Assembly (NCBI GenBank): GCA_944375815.1
Contig: CALWBA010000085.1
Span: 1 to 50,487 of the forward strand
Length of the DNA stretch: 50,487 nt
Reading direction: 5' to 3'
DNA from: an uncultured Lachnospiraceae bacterium
Lineage (GTDB): Bacteria > Bacillota > Clostridia > Lachnospirales > Lachnospiraceae
The stretch's first letter is position 1, and the number at the start of each line of letters is the position of its first letter. Shown in pieces: positions 7,771 to 17,241 of the stretch. The translations under genes and the position numbers were made by a program. Under the pieces are notes generated by a model that worked only from the letters and a program-made list of their open reading frames with translations, ran no database searches and was not told where the DNA came from.

Positions 7771-8902
7771 ATGGTTGAATTAGATCAGTTCAAAACTGAA
7801 TTGAGCGGTTACGAGGGACCATTGGTGGAAGTGAGGGATTCACTTTGACCTCGCCAATAAGGAACAGCGGATTCAGGAACTAGAACGTGAAATGGAAGCG
7901 CCGGATTTCTGGGATGATCCTCAGCGCTCCCAGGAAATGATGAAGGAATTAAAGAGTCTGAAGGACGACCGGGAAATTTACGACGCCCTGATTTCCGAGA
8001 AGGAAGATATGGAGACTCTCATTGAGATCGGATATGAAGAGAATGATCCGTCCGTCATTGAGGAGATTCAGGAAATGATGGATACGTTCAAGACAAACTT
8101 TGAAAATATCCGTATCAAGACACTGCTCTCCGGTGAGTACGACAGCTACAATGCAATCCTGAAGCTCAATGCGGGCGCCGGCGGAACAGAGGCGTGCGAC
8201 TGGGCCGGCATGCTGTATCGTATGTACACACGCTGGGCGGAGAAGAAAGGCTTTTCCATCGATGTGCTGGACTATCTGGACGGTGAGGAGGCAGGCATCA
8301 AGTCCGTGACTTTCCAGGTAAACGGAGAGAATGCCTACGGCTATCTGAAGTCTGAAAAGGGCGTACACCGTCTTGTGCGTATCTCCCCGTTCAACGCAGC
8401 GGGCAAGCGCCAGACTTCTTTTGTATCTCTGGATGTTATGCCGGATATTGAGGACGACATCGACATTGAAATCAAAGATGAGGATCTGCGTATTGATACG
8501 TACCGTTCCAGCGGTGCCGGCGGACAGCACATCAATAAGACTTCGTCTGCGATCCGTATCACGCACCTTCCGACAGGAATTGTGGTACAGTGTCAGAACG
8601 AAAGATCCCAGCATATGAACAAAGATAAGGCAATGCAGATGTTAAAGGCAAAGCTGTATCTTCTGGAGCAGCAGAAGCAGGAGGAGAAGCTCTCCGGCAT
8701 CCGCGGCGAGGTTACGGATATCGGATGGGGCAATCAGATTCGCTCCTATGTAATGCAGCCATACACAATGGTTAAGGATCACCGCACCAATGAGGAGCGC
8801 GGTACAGTGGACGCAGTTCTGGACGGTGACATTGATCCGTTCATCAATGCGTATCTGAAATGGACCGCATTAAACAAAAAATCCTTGAACCAGCAGGTCT
8901 GA
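7771..8902 (+). CDS. prfB: Peptide chain release factor 2, programmed +1 frameshift
   Basis: RF2 decodes UGA and UAA stops. Translation begins at ATG 7771 and meets in-frame TGA at 7846-7848 after 25 codons. The site CTT TGA C with SD-like GAGGGA upstream is the classic RF2 autoregulatory frameshift. Skipping T7846 gives GAC and an open frame to 8902, about 376 residues in total. The downstream part has SPF (RISPFNAAGKRQTSF), the tripeptide that reads stop codons, and GGQ (SGAGGQHINKTSSA), which triggers peptide release. The protein must be read as 7771-7845 joined to 7847-8902. Confidence 0.95.
7834..7849 (+). other. RF2 +1 frameshift site
   Basis: SD-like AGGGA (7834-7838) lies 4-5 nt before slippery CTT (7843-7845), followed by TGA C. 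Spacing is slightly longer than in the E. coli site. Confidence 0.9.
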
Positions 8903-8913
8903 TATGGTAACAT
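8885..8913 (+). promoter_or_regulatory. Putative promoter of the hom-lysC operon
   Basis: TTGAAC within the prfB 3' end, 17-nt spacer, TAACAT. Confidence 0.45.
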
Positions 8914-8947
8914 CTTTAGTGTGAGCACAAATGTATGTGACTGACGA

Positions 8948-8994
8948 ACACTCCGACCCCCTGATCCTGAGTAAGGCGCAGGGGGAAGGGGTGT
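8948..8994 (+). promoter_or_regulatory. Hairpin in the leader of the aspartate-family operon
   Basis: Outer ACACTCC/GGGGTGT and inner CCCCCTG/CAGGGGG (8957-8963/8979-8985) stems. It could be the prfB terminator (no T-run) or an attenuator for the operon. Confidence 0.4.
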
Positions 8995-9024
8995 CTGTCG
9001 TATATATTACTAAGGGTGGTATGC

Positions 9025-9468
9025 ATGAATGAAAGAAATAAATACTATGTGGTAACGGAAAAGGCGGTTCCGGAGGTGTTCCGCAAGGTGCTGGAGGCGA
9101 AACGGCTGCTTGACAGCGGCAGGGCGTCAACCGTTCAGGAGGCGTCTGATCAGGTCGGCATCAGCAGAAGTTCTTTTTATAAATATAAGGACGACATTTT
9201 TCCGTTCTGCGAGAATGCCAGAGGCACGACGGTCAGCTTTCTGCTTCAGATGGATGACGAGCCGGGAGCTCTTTCGAGCGTGCTGCAGGCAATAGCATCA
9301 TATGACGGAAATATTCTGACAATCCATCAGGGAATACCCATCAACGGAATAGCATCCCTGACAATCAGCGTGCAGATCGCATCCCAGGGCGGCGACGCGG
9401 AGGAAATGATGCACCACATAGAGAATCAGCGAGGAGTACATTATTTTAAAATTTTAGGCAGGGAGTGA
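9025..9468 (+). CDS. ACT-domain regulator, PheB/UPF0735 type
   Basis: 147 residues. The N-terminal helix-turn-helix-like part (about 25-65) contains VQEASDQVGISRSSFYKYKD. The C-terminal ACT domain (about 70-145) contains DEPGALSSVLQAIASYDGNILTIHQGIPINGIASLTISV. Length and layout match the UPF0735/PheB family found beside hom or pheA genes. Its place at the head of an aspartate-family operon suggests amino-acid-sensing control of the genes below (inference). A GTG at 9016 is in frame, but the SD aaggg at 9012-9016 places the start at ATG 9025. Seven nt separate it from hom. Confidence 0.8.
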   Translation: MNERNKYYVVTEKAVPEVFRKVLEAKRLLDSGRASTVQEASDQVGISRSSFYKYKDDIFPFCENARGTTVSFLLQMDDEPGALSSVLQAIASYDGNILTIHQGIPINGIASLTISVQIASQGGDAEEMMHHIENQRGVHYFKILGRE

Positions 9469-9475
9469 AGAACAG

Positions 9476-10699
9476 ATGATACAGATTGCGGTACTGGGCT
9501 ACGGCACAGTCGGCTCCGGAGTCGTGGAGGTCATTAACACGAATCACGAGAGCATCAACAAGAAGGCAGGAGAAGAAATCAACATCAAATATGTGCTGGA
9601 TTTAAAGGAATTTCCCGGAGATCCCGTTCAGGAGAAGATCGTTCATGACTACGAGATAATTGCCAACGATCCGGAGGTCCGGATCATCGTGGAGGTAATG
9701 GGCGGCATTGAACCGGCGTATACGTTTGTAAAGCGTGCGCTGGAGAGCGGAAAGAGCGTCTGCACCTCCAACAAAGAGCTGGTGGCAAAGCATGGCGTCG
9801 AGCTTCTGGAGATAGCGAAGCGGAATAACATTAACTTCCTCTTCGAGGCGAGCTGCGGCGGCGGAATTCCGATTATCCGTCCTCTGAACTCTTCTCTTAC
9901 CGCAGACGAGATCGATGAGATTACGGGTATCTTAAACGGAACGACAAATTATATACTCACCAAGATGGCGACCGACGGTTCTTCTTTTGAGGAAGTCTTA
10001 AAGGATGCTCAGGAGAAAGGGTATGCGGAGCGTAACCCGGAGGCGGACGTGGAGGGCTATGACGCATGCCGGAAGATCGCGATCCTGTCTTCACTGGCAT
10101 TCGGACGCCATGTGGATTTTGAGGACATTTATACAGAGGGAATCACAAAGATTACTGCAGAGGACATCAAATATGCCAAAGTCCTGGGCGCAAGCATCAA
10201 GCTGCTGGCAACGAGCCGCAAGGTCGGAGATCAGTTCTACGCAATGGTGTGCCCGGTGATGATCGACAGTTCCAATCCGCTTTACAGCGTAAACAACGTA
10301 TTCAACGCCATTTTTGTACATGGAAATGTACTTGGTGATGCGATGTTCTACGGAAGCGGTGCAGGCAAGCTGCCGACTGCAAGTGCGGTGGTTGCGGACG
10401 TGGTTGATGCGGCAAAGCATCTGAATCGAAATATTATGATGAACTGGAGCAGCAAAAAGCTTCATCTCATCGACATCAGCCAGGTAAGACAGAGGTATTT
10501 TGTGCGCATGAAAGGAAGCCTGACCGGCGACTTTGACAACAAGGTCGAGGCCGTATTCGGGCATGTGGATGTCGTGGGAGTTCCGAGCATTTCCAATGAG
10601 TTCGGATTTATTACAGAGGAGATGACGGAGCAGGAATACCACGAGAAGGCGTCGCAGCTTGACGGAATCATACATATGATAAGAGCAAGGCTCGGATAA
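9476..10699 (+). CDS. hom: Homoserine dehydrogenase
   Basis: 407 residues. Reduces aspartate semialdehyde to homoserine, the branch to threonine and methionine. The NAD(P)-binding motif is LGYGTVGSGV (6-16). TSNKELVAKHG and the homoserine dehydrogenase core with LNGTTNYILT and GYAERNPEADVEGYDACRKI follow. The C-terminal part (about 325-407) has the length and pattern of an ACT domain, the usual threonine-feedback site. Second gene of the operon. Confidence 0.95.
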   Translation: MIQIAVLGYGTVGSGVVEVINTNHESINKKAGEEINIKYVLDLKEFPGDPVQEKIVHDYEIIANDPEVRIIVEVMGGIEPAYTFVKRALESGKSVCTSNKELVAKHGVELLEIAKRNNINFLFEASCGGGIPIIRPLNSSLTADEIDEITGILNGTTNYILTKMATDGSSFEEVLKDAQEKGYAERNPEADVEGYDACRKIAILSSLAFGRHVDFEDIYTEGITKITAEDIKYAKVLGASIKLLATSRKVGDQFYAMVCPVMIDSSNPLYSVNNVFNAIFVHGNVLGDAMFYGSGAGKLPTASAVVADVVDAAKHLNRNIMMNWSSKKLHLIDISQVRQRYFVRMKGSLTGDFDNKVEAVFGHVDVVGVPSISNEFGFITEEMTEQEYHEKASQLDGIIHMIRARLG

Positions 10700-10728
10700 G
10701 ACGTCTGAATTTTTGGAGGAGAATTATT

Positions 10729-11931
10729 ATGAAATACGCAGTGATACTTGGAGACGGCATGGCGGACGAACCGTTAAAAGAACTGGGAGGAAAGACACCG
10801 CTGGAGTACGCGCATACTCCGGTGATGGATTCACTTGCCGGGTCGGGTGAGATCGGGATGGTGCATACAATCCCGGAGGGCATGAGCCCGGGCAGCGATA
10901 CGGCAAATCTCTCGGTACTGGGATATGACCCAAGGCAGTATTATACGGGACGATCCCCTTTAGAAGCCCTGAGTATCGGCGTTCCGATGGAGGAGACAGA
11001 CATCGCGTTTCGCTGCAACCTCGTGACTCTTACTCAGGATGGAGAGTACGAAGATAAGAGAATCCTCGACCACAGCTCCGATGAGATCAGTACAGAGGAT
11101 GCAGCTGTGCTTCTGCAGGCGGTTGCCGCAGAACTGCAGGATGAGACGCATCGTTTTTATACAGGTACCAGCTATCGCCACTGTCTGATTGAAAAGGGCG
11201 GAAGCGTGATTGAACTGACGCCGCCGCACGATATTCTGGAGCAGCGCATCGGAGGCTATCTGCCGAAGGATGAGACGCTCTGCTCCATGATGAAACGAAG
11301 CTGGGAGATTCTCGCGAATCACCCGCTGAACCTGAAGCGTATGGCGGAAGGGAAAAATCCGGCAAACAGCATCTGGTTCTGGGGTGCGGGGACGAAGCCG
11401 TCACTGTCTCCTTTTGAGGAGAGGTTTCAGAAAAAGGGCGCAATGGTGTCGGCGGTTGACCTTTTAAAGGGAATTGCTGTGGGGGCGTCCATGACAAATA
11501 TCACTGTGCCGGGCGCGAACGGAGGTCTGGATACCAATTACGAGGGAAAAGCAAACGCTGCTGCAGATGCACTTCTGCGGGACGGATTTGACTTCGTGTA
11601 TATCCATCTGGAAGCACCCGACGAGATGGGACATCAGGGAAGCTGGGAGCGCAAGGTTCAGGCGATAGAGAACCTGGATGCGCGTATACTGGCGCCGTTT
11701 GTGCACGCGCTGAACGATTCGGGGGAAGAGTACCGGATTGCCGTGCTGCCTGATCATCCTACGCCCGTACGCCTGAGAACACATACGGGCGATGCCGTAC
11801 CGTACCTGATCTTTGACAGCAGAAGAAGAGAACGGGACGGAAAGATTTACTGCGAGAGAACCGCCGCTGAAAGCGGCAGAATAATAGAGCGGGGCTGCGA
11901 TCTGATGAAGATCCTCCTGGAACAGGAATAG
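10729..11931 (+). CDS. ApgM-like phosphomutase family, putative homoserine kinase
   Basis: 400 residues of the alkaline-phosphatase/cofactor-independent phosphoglycerate mutase superfamily: VILGDGMAD at the start, SDTANLSVLGYDP near 54-66 (phospho-accepting Ser region), HLEAPDEMGHQG near 295 and LPDHPTPVRLRTHTGD near 350 (metal ligands). Usually labelled apgM. However, a clade of this family is proposed to act as a homoserine kinase in bacteria lacking ThrB. Its position between hom and lysC supports that role over glycolysis (inference). No canonical thrB is seen here. SD ggaggag precedes the ATG. Confidence 0.8.
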   Translation: MKYAVILGDGMADEPLKELGGKTPLEYAHTPVMDSLAGSGEIGMVHTIPEGMSPGSDTANLSVLGYDPRQYYTGRSPLEALSIGVPMEETDIAFRCNLVTLTQDGEYEDKRILDHSSDEISTEDAAVLLQAVAAELQDETHRFYTGTSYRHCLIEKGGSVIELTPPHDILEQRIGGYLPKDETLCSMMKRSWEILANHPLNLKRMAEGKNPANSIWFWGAGTKPSLSPFEERFQKKGAMVSAVDLLKGIAVGASMTNITVPGANGGLDTNYEGKANAAADALLRDGFDFVYIHLEAPDEMGHQGSWERKVQAIENLDARILAPFVHALNDSGEEYRIAVLPDHPTPVRLRTHTGDAVPYLIFDSRRRERDGKIYCERTAAESGRIIERGCDLMKILLEQE

Positions 11932-11949
11932 GTCCCGCGGGAGGAAGCT

Positions 11950-13161
11950 ATGTTAATTGTTAAGAAGTTTGGAGGCACATCCGTAGCTAACAAAGAACGG
12001 ATTTTCAATGTGGCGAAACGCTGCATCGAGGAATACCAGAAAGGCAATGATGTTGTTGTTGTGCTTTCTGCAATGGGAAAGTATACGGATGAGCTGATCG
12101 ATATGGCCAGAGACATCAATAAAACACCGCCCAAGAGAGAGATGGATATGCTCTTTACAATCGGAGAGCAGATGTCTGTAGCGCTGATGGCGATGGCAAT
12201 GGATTCTCTGGGCGTGCGTTCCATATCCCTGAATGCTTTTCAGGTGGCTATGCACACCACAAGCTCTTACGGTAATGCGCGCATCAAGCGCATTGACTGC
12301 GAGCGTATCAGAAGAGAGCTGCAGGACAGAAAAATTGTAATCGTGACCGGTTTCCAGGGAGTAAACAAGTATGACGACTATACGACTCTCGGAAGAGGCG
12401 GATCCGATACCACGGCAGTAGCACTCGCCGCTGCACTGCACGCAGATGCGTGTGAGATTTACACGGATGTGGACGGTGTTTACACCGCAGACCCGCGTCT
12501 GGTAAAGAATGCAAAGAAGCTGGATGAGATCACATACGATGAGATGATGGATCTGTCCACAGCGGGAGCCGGAGTGCTTCATAACCGCTGCGTGGAGATG
12601 GCCAAGAAGTACGGAGTGCCGCTGGTTGTGCGCTCCAGTCTGAATAATTCCGAAGGTACCTGGGTGAAGGAGGTTACGAAGAAGATGGAAAGAATGTTAA
12701 TTACCGGCGTTGCGCTCGACAGACATGCGGTGCGCGTATCCGTGATCGGTCTGCAGGATGAACCGGGACGTGCGTTTAAGCTGTTCGATCTGCTGGCAAA
12801 GAATCATGTAAATGTTGATATTATTTTACAGTCCGTAGGACGTGAGGGAACAAAGGATATTTCCTTTACGGTAGCGGATGAGGATCTGCAGGAGACACTC
12901 AAGGTACTGCGTGATAATCAGGAGCGTATCGGATTTGGAACGCTTGAGTACAACGAGGACGTGGCTAAGGTTTCCATCGTTGGCGCGGGCATGATGTCCA
13001 ATCCCGGCGTTGCTGCGAAGATGTTCGAGAGTCTCTATAACGAGAACATCAACATCAACATGATCGCCACATCGGAGATCCGCGTGACGGTTTTAGTAAA
13101 CAAAAAAGATGCAGAGCGCGCAATGAACGCAGTGCACGATGCATTCGGACTGTCTGACTGA
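11950..13161 (+). CDS. lysC: Aspartokinase, monofunctional
   Basis: 403 residues. Phosphorylates aspartate, the committed step to lysine, methionine and threonine. The kinase domain (1-245) has VKKFGGTSVANKERI, FTIGEQMSVALMAMA and GRGGSDTTAVALAAAL. Two ACT repeats occupy about 255-400 (LQDEPGRAFKLFDLLAKNHVNVDII; GAGMMSNPGVAAKMFESLYNENINI), the normal feedback-inhibition module. Last gene of the operon, 18 nt after the apgM-like gene, SD gggaggaag. Confidence 0.96.
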   Translation: MLIVKKFGGTSVANKERIFNVAKRCIEEYQKGNDVVVVLSAMGKYTDELIDMARDINKTPPKREMDMLFTIGEQMSVALMAMAMDSLGVRSISLNAFQVAMHTTSSYGNARIKRIDCERIRRELQDRKIVIVTGFQGVNKYDDYTTLGRGGSDTTAVALAAALHADACEIYTDVDGVYTADPRLVKNAKKLDEITYDEMMDLSTAGAGVLHNRCVEMAKKYGVPLVVRSSLNNSEGTWVKEVTKKMERMLITGVALDRHAVRVSVIGLQDEPGRAFKLFDLLAKNHVNVDIILQSVGREGTKDISFTVADEDLQETLKVLRDNQERIGFGTLEYNEDVAKVSIVGAGMMSNPGVAAKMFESLYNENININMIATSEIRVTVLVNKKDAERAMNAVHDAFGLSD

Positions 13162-13175
13162 CAGACAGATATAAA

Positions 13176-13211
13176 AGAGGGGTGCGGCAGGATTGTCTGC
13201 CGCACCCCTCT
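13176..13211. terminator. Bidirectional terminator hairpin
   Basis: Perfect 15-bp stem (13176-13190/13197-13211) between lysC and the convergent DUF975 gene. Confidence 0.85.
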
Positions 13212-13217
13212 GGTGCT

Positions 13218-13931
13218 TTAAAGTTCTCCGATAATGTCGAGATAGAAATAACCAAACGTTACATGATAATACGGGAGCGCCCACAAAAGTCCTATGCCGC
13301 AGGATAAAACACCCAGCAGCAGAACGCCGAAGAAGCTTATGGACAGATAAAACAGCCGGGCTTTATTGCCGCGCATCAGATGCCAGCTTTCGCGAAGAGC
13401 CTGAGTGGCTGAGAGATTATCGTAGTCGCACAGCAGATACATGGTAAGCTGCAGCCCCAGAGTCAGAACGAAAGCGAGAAATGTACAGGCCAGTCCGACG
13501 AGAGCGCGAACAGTCAGATCGCTGATGCTTAATGTATGCTGGTTCTGCATGACACTGATGACTGTGAGAGGAATTGCGCATATCTCAGAGATCAGTGAGA
13601 GAAGAAACTGTGCGATGATAATCTTGTCCGGGTGTGTGCGGAATCCAAAAAACAGATCCGACAGGCGGTACTGTTCGCCGCGGCACATATTCAGGGTAAA
13701 TCTGATCAGTCCAACCAGCAGCACAGAGGTGATCAGGTTCACGATGAATGAGGCGATCCAGGATATTATGGATGAGACGATGGAAACACCGAACGGAAAA
13801 GCAAAGTTCAGCAGTGCATTTGCACCTAAAATGATCAGAAAATAGATGATCATGACACCGATAAAGCTGCCGTAACGGTTCACCAGTGTGTCTCTGGCGA
13901 GAGCTTTTAATTCTTTGGAAGAACGTTTCAT
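13218..13931 (-). CDS. DUF975 family membrane protein
   Basis: 237 residues with about five to six hydrophobic segments, starting MKRSSKELKALARDTLVNRYG, the usual DUF975 N-terminus, and containing LRESWHLMRGNKARLFYLSISF near the C-terminus. Function unknown; integral membrane protein. The longer frame to 14099 lacks an SD. Here AGG lies 9 nt before the ATG. Divergent from the DUF2752 gene. Confidence 0.8.
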   Translation of the reverse strand: MKRSSKELKALARDTLVNRYGSFIGVMIIYFLIILGANALLNFAFPFGVSIVSSIISWIASFIVNLITSVLLVGLIRFTLNMCRGEQYRLSDLFFGFRTHPDKIIIAQFLLSLISEICAIPLTVISVMQNQHTLSISDLTVRALVGLACTFLAFVLTLGLQLTMYLLCDYDNLSATQALRESWHLMRGNKARLFYLSISFFGVLLLGVLSCGIGLLWALPYYHVTFGYFYLDIIGEL

Positions 13932-13960
13932 AGATAGATACCTGCTTTCAAGTAAAATTT

Positions 13961-13976
13961 CTTCGTGTATACGAAG
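13961..13976. promoter_or_regulatory. Inverted repeat in divergent gap
   Basis: CTTCGT-GTAT-ACGAAG, centred in the 64-bp space between two divergent genes. A possible operator; no regulator assigned. Confidence 0.3.
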
Positions 13977-13995
13977 CGGGATAAGGAGTGACAAC

Positions 13996-14427
13996 ATGTT
14001 ATTTAAACCAGTAGACGAGAGGGAACAAAACGCCCTGTTTTCCATTGGATGGGCTGTTGCGGCCGTATTTGCAGCCGGATATGCTATAGTGCGTGCCACA
14101 GGGATTCCTCTGGATAAGATCGTACCGCCGTGTATTCTGCTGACTCTTACCGGATACTACTGTCCGGGCTGCGGCGGAACGCGGGCAGTGCTTGCACTGC
14201 TTCGGGGAGACATCCTTTACTCTTTGTACTGTCATCCTATGGTTTTGTATGCCGCTGCGCTGTCTGTCTGGTTTCTGATCAGCAACACGCTGCAGCGCAT
14301 CTCGCGCGGCAGAATCCGTATCGGAATGCGCTACCGCCACATTTATGCGGTGATTGCCGTGGTGCTGATCATACTGTCAATGGCGGAACACAATATACTG
14401 AAAATTGTGTTCGGCATTGAACTGTAA
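13996..14427 (+). CDS. DUF2752 domain membrane protein
   Basis: 143 residues, about three transmembrane segments. The DUF2752 hallmark GYYCPGCGGTRA (near 52-63) is followed by LLRGDILYSLYCHP. Function unknown. The CxxC-G pattern suggests metal or redox chemistry at the membrane, but this is only inference. SD aaggag at 13983-13988 selects ATG 13996 over an upstream in-frame ATG. Confidence 0.85.
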   Translation: MLFKPVDEREQNALFSIGWAVAAVFAAGYAIVRATGIPLDKIVPPCILLTLTGYYCPGCGGTRAVLALLRGDILYSLYCHPMVLYAAALSVWFLISNTLQRISRGRIRIGMRYRHIYAVIAVVLIILSMAEHNILKIVFGIEL

Positions 14428-14432
14428 GTGCC

Positions 14433-14885
14433 TTACAGGCTGTCATGATGCGGATGATCCGAATAGGAGGATCCGTATCCCGGAAATTCTCTGATAAAGC
14501 CCTGGCTGCCGTCGCTGCCGTTGAGACCGTCGTAGGGGCTGTAATCATAAGACGGAATATCGTCGGAATAATAACCGCCTTCATATTCCTCAAGAAAATC
14601 CCCGATTTCGTCATAGTAGTCGGTGTAAACTTCGGCGGCGCTGGAAAACATCAGAGTAAAGACAAAGGTTATTATCCCCAGTATCATTCCGGCAAGGGAC
14701 AGTCCCATACCGGCTTTTGCACTGGTGGTCATCTCTGAGCGCCCTCTCGAAAGAAGGGCAAGCAGCATTCCGAGCGCTCCCAGAAAGAAGGAAACGCCGC
14801 AGCAGACGAGCAGCAGAGATAAAATGCCCAGCACCAGGGAGGCAATCGCCATTCCGGGCGACTGAGTCTGCTTGTAATCATTCAT
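14433..14885 (-). CDS. DUF4190-like small membrane protein
   Basis: 150 residues. Two hydrophobic segments (about 12-45 and 58-82), the first beginning GMAIASLVLGILSLLL, are typical of DUF4190-like proteins. An acidic, Tyr/Gly/Ser-rich tail follows (DDIPSYDYSPYDGLNGSDGS) and is probably disordered. SD aaggagagg precedes the ATG. Convergent with the DUF2752 gene, 5 nt apart. Function unknown. Confidence 0.7.
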   Translation of the reverse strand: MNDYKQTQSPGMAIASLVLGILSLLLVCCGVSFFLGALGMLLALLSRGRSEMTTSAKAGMGLSLAGMILGIITFVFTLMFSSAAEVYTDYYDEIGDFLEEYEGGYYSDDIPSYDYSPYDGLNGSDGSQGFIREFPGYGSSYSDHPHHDSL

Positions 14886-14942
14886 AATTGACCTCTCCTT
14901 AGTTGTTATTCAATTCCAATTTTATTTTGTAAAATTGAGTTT

Positions 14943-14971
14943 ATTGTAACACGAAGGAAGAAGCGTGTAAA
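14943..14971 (-). promoter_or_regulatory. Promoter of the DUF4190-like gene
   Basis: Minus strand: TTTACA, 17-nt spacer, TACAAT. Confidence 0.7.
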
Positions 14972-14990
14972 GACACAGTGCGAACAATGC

Positions 14991-15019
14991 TTGACAAAAA
15001 AAGACACAGTTGTTAAGGT
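14991..15019 (+). promoter_or_regulatory. Promoter of tex
   Basis: TTGACA, 17-nt spacer, TAAGGT (weak -10). Confidence 0.5.
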
Positions 15020-15070
15020 ATTCATATCTGTTTTTTTGGCGGCGGCAGCGCCGCGTTAGGAGGAAATATC

Positions 15071-17209
15071 ATGGACATAAATAAAGTACTTGCGGCAGAA
15101 CTCGGTGTCAAAGAGAGCCAGGTAACAGCCGCGGTGAAGCTGATTGATGAGGGAAATACAATCCCGTTTATCGCCAGATACCGCAAGGAGACGACAGGCT
15201 CCTTAAACGACGAGGTGCTTCGCAGTCTGTATGAACGTCTTACTTATCTGAGAAATCTGGAGGAGAAGAAGGCGCAGGTGCTCTCAAGTATTGAAGAGCA
15301 GGGGAAACTGACGGAAGAGCTGAAGAAGGCAGTTACCGACGCGCAGACCATGGTTGCAGTGGAGGACCTGTACCGCCCGTATCGTCCGAAGCGCCGTACC
15401 AGAGCGACGATCGCAAAGGAGAAAGGGCTGGACCAGCTGGCAAATATTATCCGGCTGCAGCAGACGAAAAAAACAATAGAGGAGGAGGCAGCCGCATTTG
15501 TAGACCGGGAAAAGGGCGTGGCCGATGTACAGGAGGCAATTGCGGGTGCACAGGATATCCTTGCGGAGAGCATTTCAGACGAAGCTGATTACCGAACCTG
15601 GATCAGAAAATATACGATGAAGCACGGCAGGCTTGTCTCAGCGGCAAAAGATGACAAAAAACAGTCTGTCTACGAGATGTATTATGATTTCGAGGAGCCG
15701 CTTTCAAAGCTTGCGGGTCACCGCGTGCTTGCAATAAACCGCGGAGAGAAAGAGAAGTTTCTCACTGTCCGCCTGGAAATCGATGAGGAGAGCATTCTGC
15801 GCTATCTGGAGAAGCAGATCATCACGCGTGAGAATCCGGCAACCCGTCCGGTGCTGACGGCAACGGCAGAGGACAGCTATAAACGTCTCATTGCTCCTGC
15901 GATTGAGCGTGAGATTCGAAATGACCTCACGGAGAAGGCAGAAGAGGGTGCTATGAAAGTGTTCGGAAAGAATCTCGAACAGCTTCTGATGCAGCCGCCT
16001 ATTGCAGGACAGACAGTGCTGGGATGGGATCCTGCGTTCCGCACAGGCTGCAAGCTTGCTGTAGTGGATTCCACAGGCAAAGTGCTTGACACGGCAGTTG
16101 TCTATCCGACAGCGCCGACAACCCCGGCAAAGATTGCAGCGGCAAAGCAGAAGGTGAAGGAACTCATCGCGAAATATCATGTGACGCTGATTTCCGTTGG
16201 AAACGGAACTGCAAGCCGGGAATCGGAACAGGTTATTGTGGAGCTGCTCCGGGAGATCAACCAGCCGGTAAAATATATTATCACAAACGAGGCGGGGACA
16301 TCTGTATACTCTGCGAGCAAGCTCGCGACAGAGGAGTTCCCGGAGTTTGATGTGGGACAGAGAAGTGCCGCGTCCATTGCAAGGCGTGTTCAGGATCCGC
16401 TTGCGGAGCTGGTCAAGATTGATCCCAAGGCTATCGGCGTGGGCCAGTACCAGCATGACATGAATCAGAAGAAGCTTGGCGAGGTGCTCGGAGGCGTCGT
16501 AGAGGACTGTGTAAATAAAGTCGGCGTGGATCTGAATACGGCATCCGCGTCACTGCTGGAGTACATTTCCGGCATAACGAAGACCATTGCCAGAAACATT
16601 GTTTCCTACCGCGAGGAGAACGGAAGTTTCAGCAGCAGAAAAGAGCTCTTAAAAGTGGCAAAGCTTGGCCCCAAGGCGTATGAGCAGTGCGCCGGATTCC
16701 TGCGCATCCGCGGAGGAGAGGAGCCCCTTGACAACACGGGTGTACATCCGGAGAGCTACAGTGCGGCAAAGGAGCTGCTGCGCGAACTTAAGATTTCCGG
16801 AGAGCAGCTTACGGACGGAGCACCTGCCGTTTACGTAAAGGATTATAAGAGCATGGCAGAACGCCTCGGCATCGGTGAGCCGACACTCCGGGATATTGTA
16901 AAAGAGATCTCCAGCCCGGGCAGAGATCCGAGGGCCGATATGCCGCTTCCGATTCTGCGTTCCGATGTGCTTGAAATGAAGGACTTAAAAGAAGGGATGA
17001 TCTTAAAGGGAACCGTGCGGAATGTGATTGACTTCGGCGCGTTTGTGGACATCGGAGTTCACCAGGACGGACTCGTTCATATCTCCCAGATTTCGGACAA
17101 ATTTATCAAGCATCCGCTCGAGGCGGTCAGCGTCGGAGACATTGTGGAAGTCAAAGTGCTCGGCGTGGATGTACAGAAAAAAAGAATATCATTGACAATG
17201 CGGCTGTAA
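15071..17209 (+). CDS. tex: Tex family transcription accessory protein
   Basis: 712 residues. The N-terminal Tex HTH region starts KVLAAELGVKESQVTAAVKLIDEGNTIPFIARYRKE. A YqgF-like domain follows near 320-450 (GWDPAFRTGCKLAVVD, SVGNGTASRESE). Helix-hairpin-helix modules lie near 480-560 (NTASASLLEYISGI, NGSFSSRKELLKV). A C-terminal S1 RNA-binding domain (about 640-712) contains GMILKGTVRNVIDFGAFVDIGVHQDGLVHISQIS. Binds nucleic acids and affects transcription; exact role in this group unknown. SD ttaggagg. Confidence 0.95.
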   Translation: MDINKVLAAELGVKESQVTAAVKLIDEGNTIPFIARYRKETTGSLNDEVLRSLYERLTYLRNLEEKKAQVLSSIEEQGKLTEELKKAVTDAQTMVAVEDLYRPYRPKRRTRATIAKEKGLDQLANIIRLQQTKKTIEEEAAAFVDREKGVADVQEAIAGAQDILAESISDEADYRTWIRKYTMKHGRLVSAAKDDKKQSVYEMYYDFEEPLSKLAGHRVLAINRGEKEKFLTVRLEIDEESILRYLEKQIITRENPATRPVLTATAEDSYKRLIAPAIEREIRNDLTEKAEEGAMKVFGKNLEQLLMQPPIAGQTVLGWDPAFRTGCKLAVVDSTGKVLDTAVVYPTAPTTPAKIAAAKQKVKELIAKYHVTLISVGNGTASRESEQVIVELLREINQPVKYIITNEAGTSVYSASKLATEEFPEFDVGQRSAASIARRVQDPLAELVKIDPKAIGVGQYQHDMNQKKLGEVLGGVVEDCVNKVGVDLNTASASLLEYISGITKTIARNIVSYREENGSFSSRKELLKVAKLGPKAYEQCAGFLRIRGGEEPLDNTGVHPESYSAAKELLRELKISGEQLTDGAPAVYVKDYKSMAERLGIGEPTLRDIVKEISSPGRDPRADMPLPILRSDVLEMKDLKEGMILKGTVRNVIDFGAFVDIGVHQDGLVHISQISDKFIKHPLEAVSVGDIVEVKVLGVDVQKKRISLTMRL

Positions 17210-17221
17210 TAGGAGTATTAT
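17192..17221 (+). promoter_or_regulatory. Promoter of the ribU unit
   Basis: TTGACA overlapping the tex 3' end, 18-nt spacer, TATTAT, just before the FMN riboswitch. Confidence 0.6.
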
Positions 17222-17241
17222 AGGTACGTAATAAATTAAAT

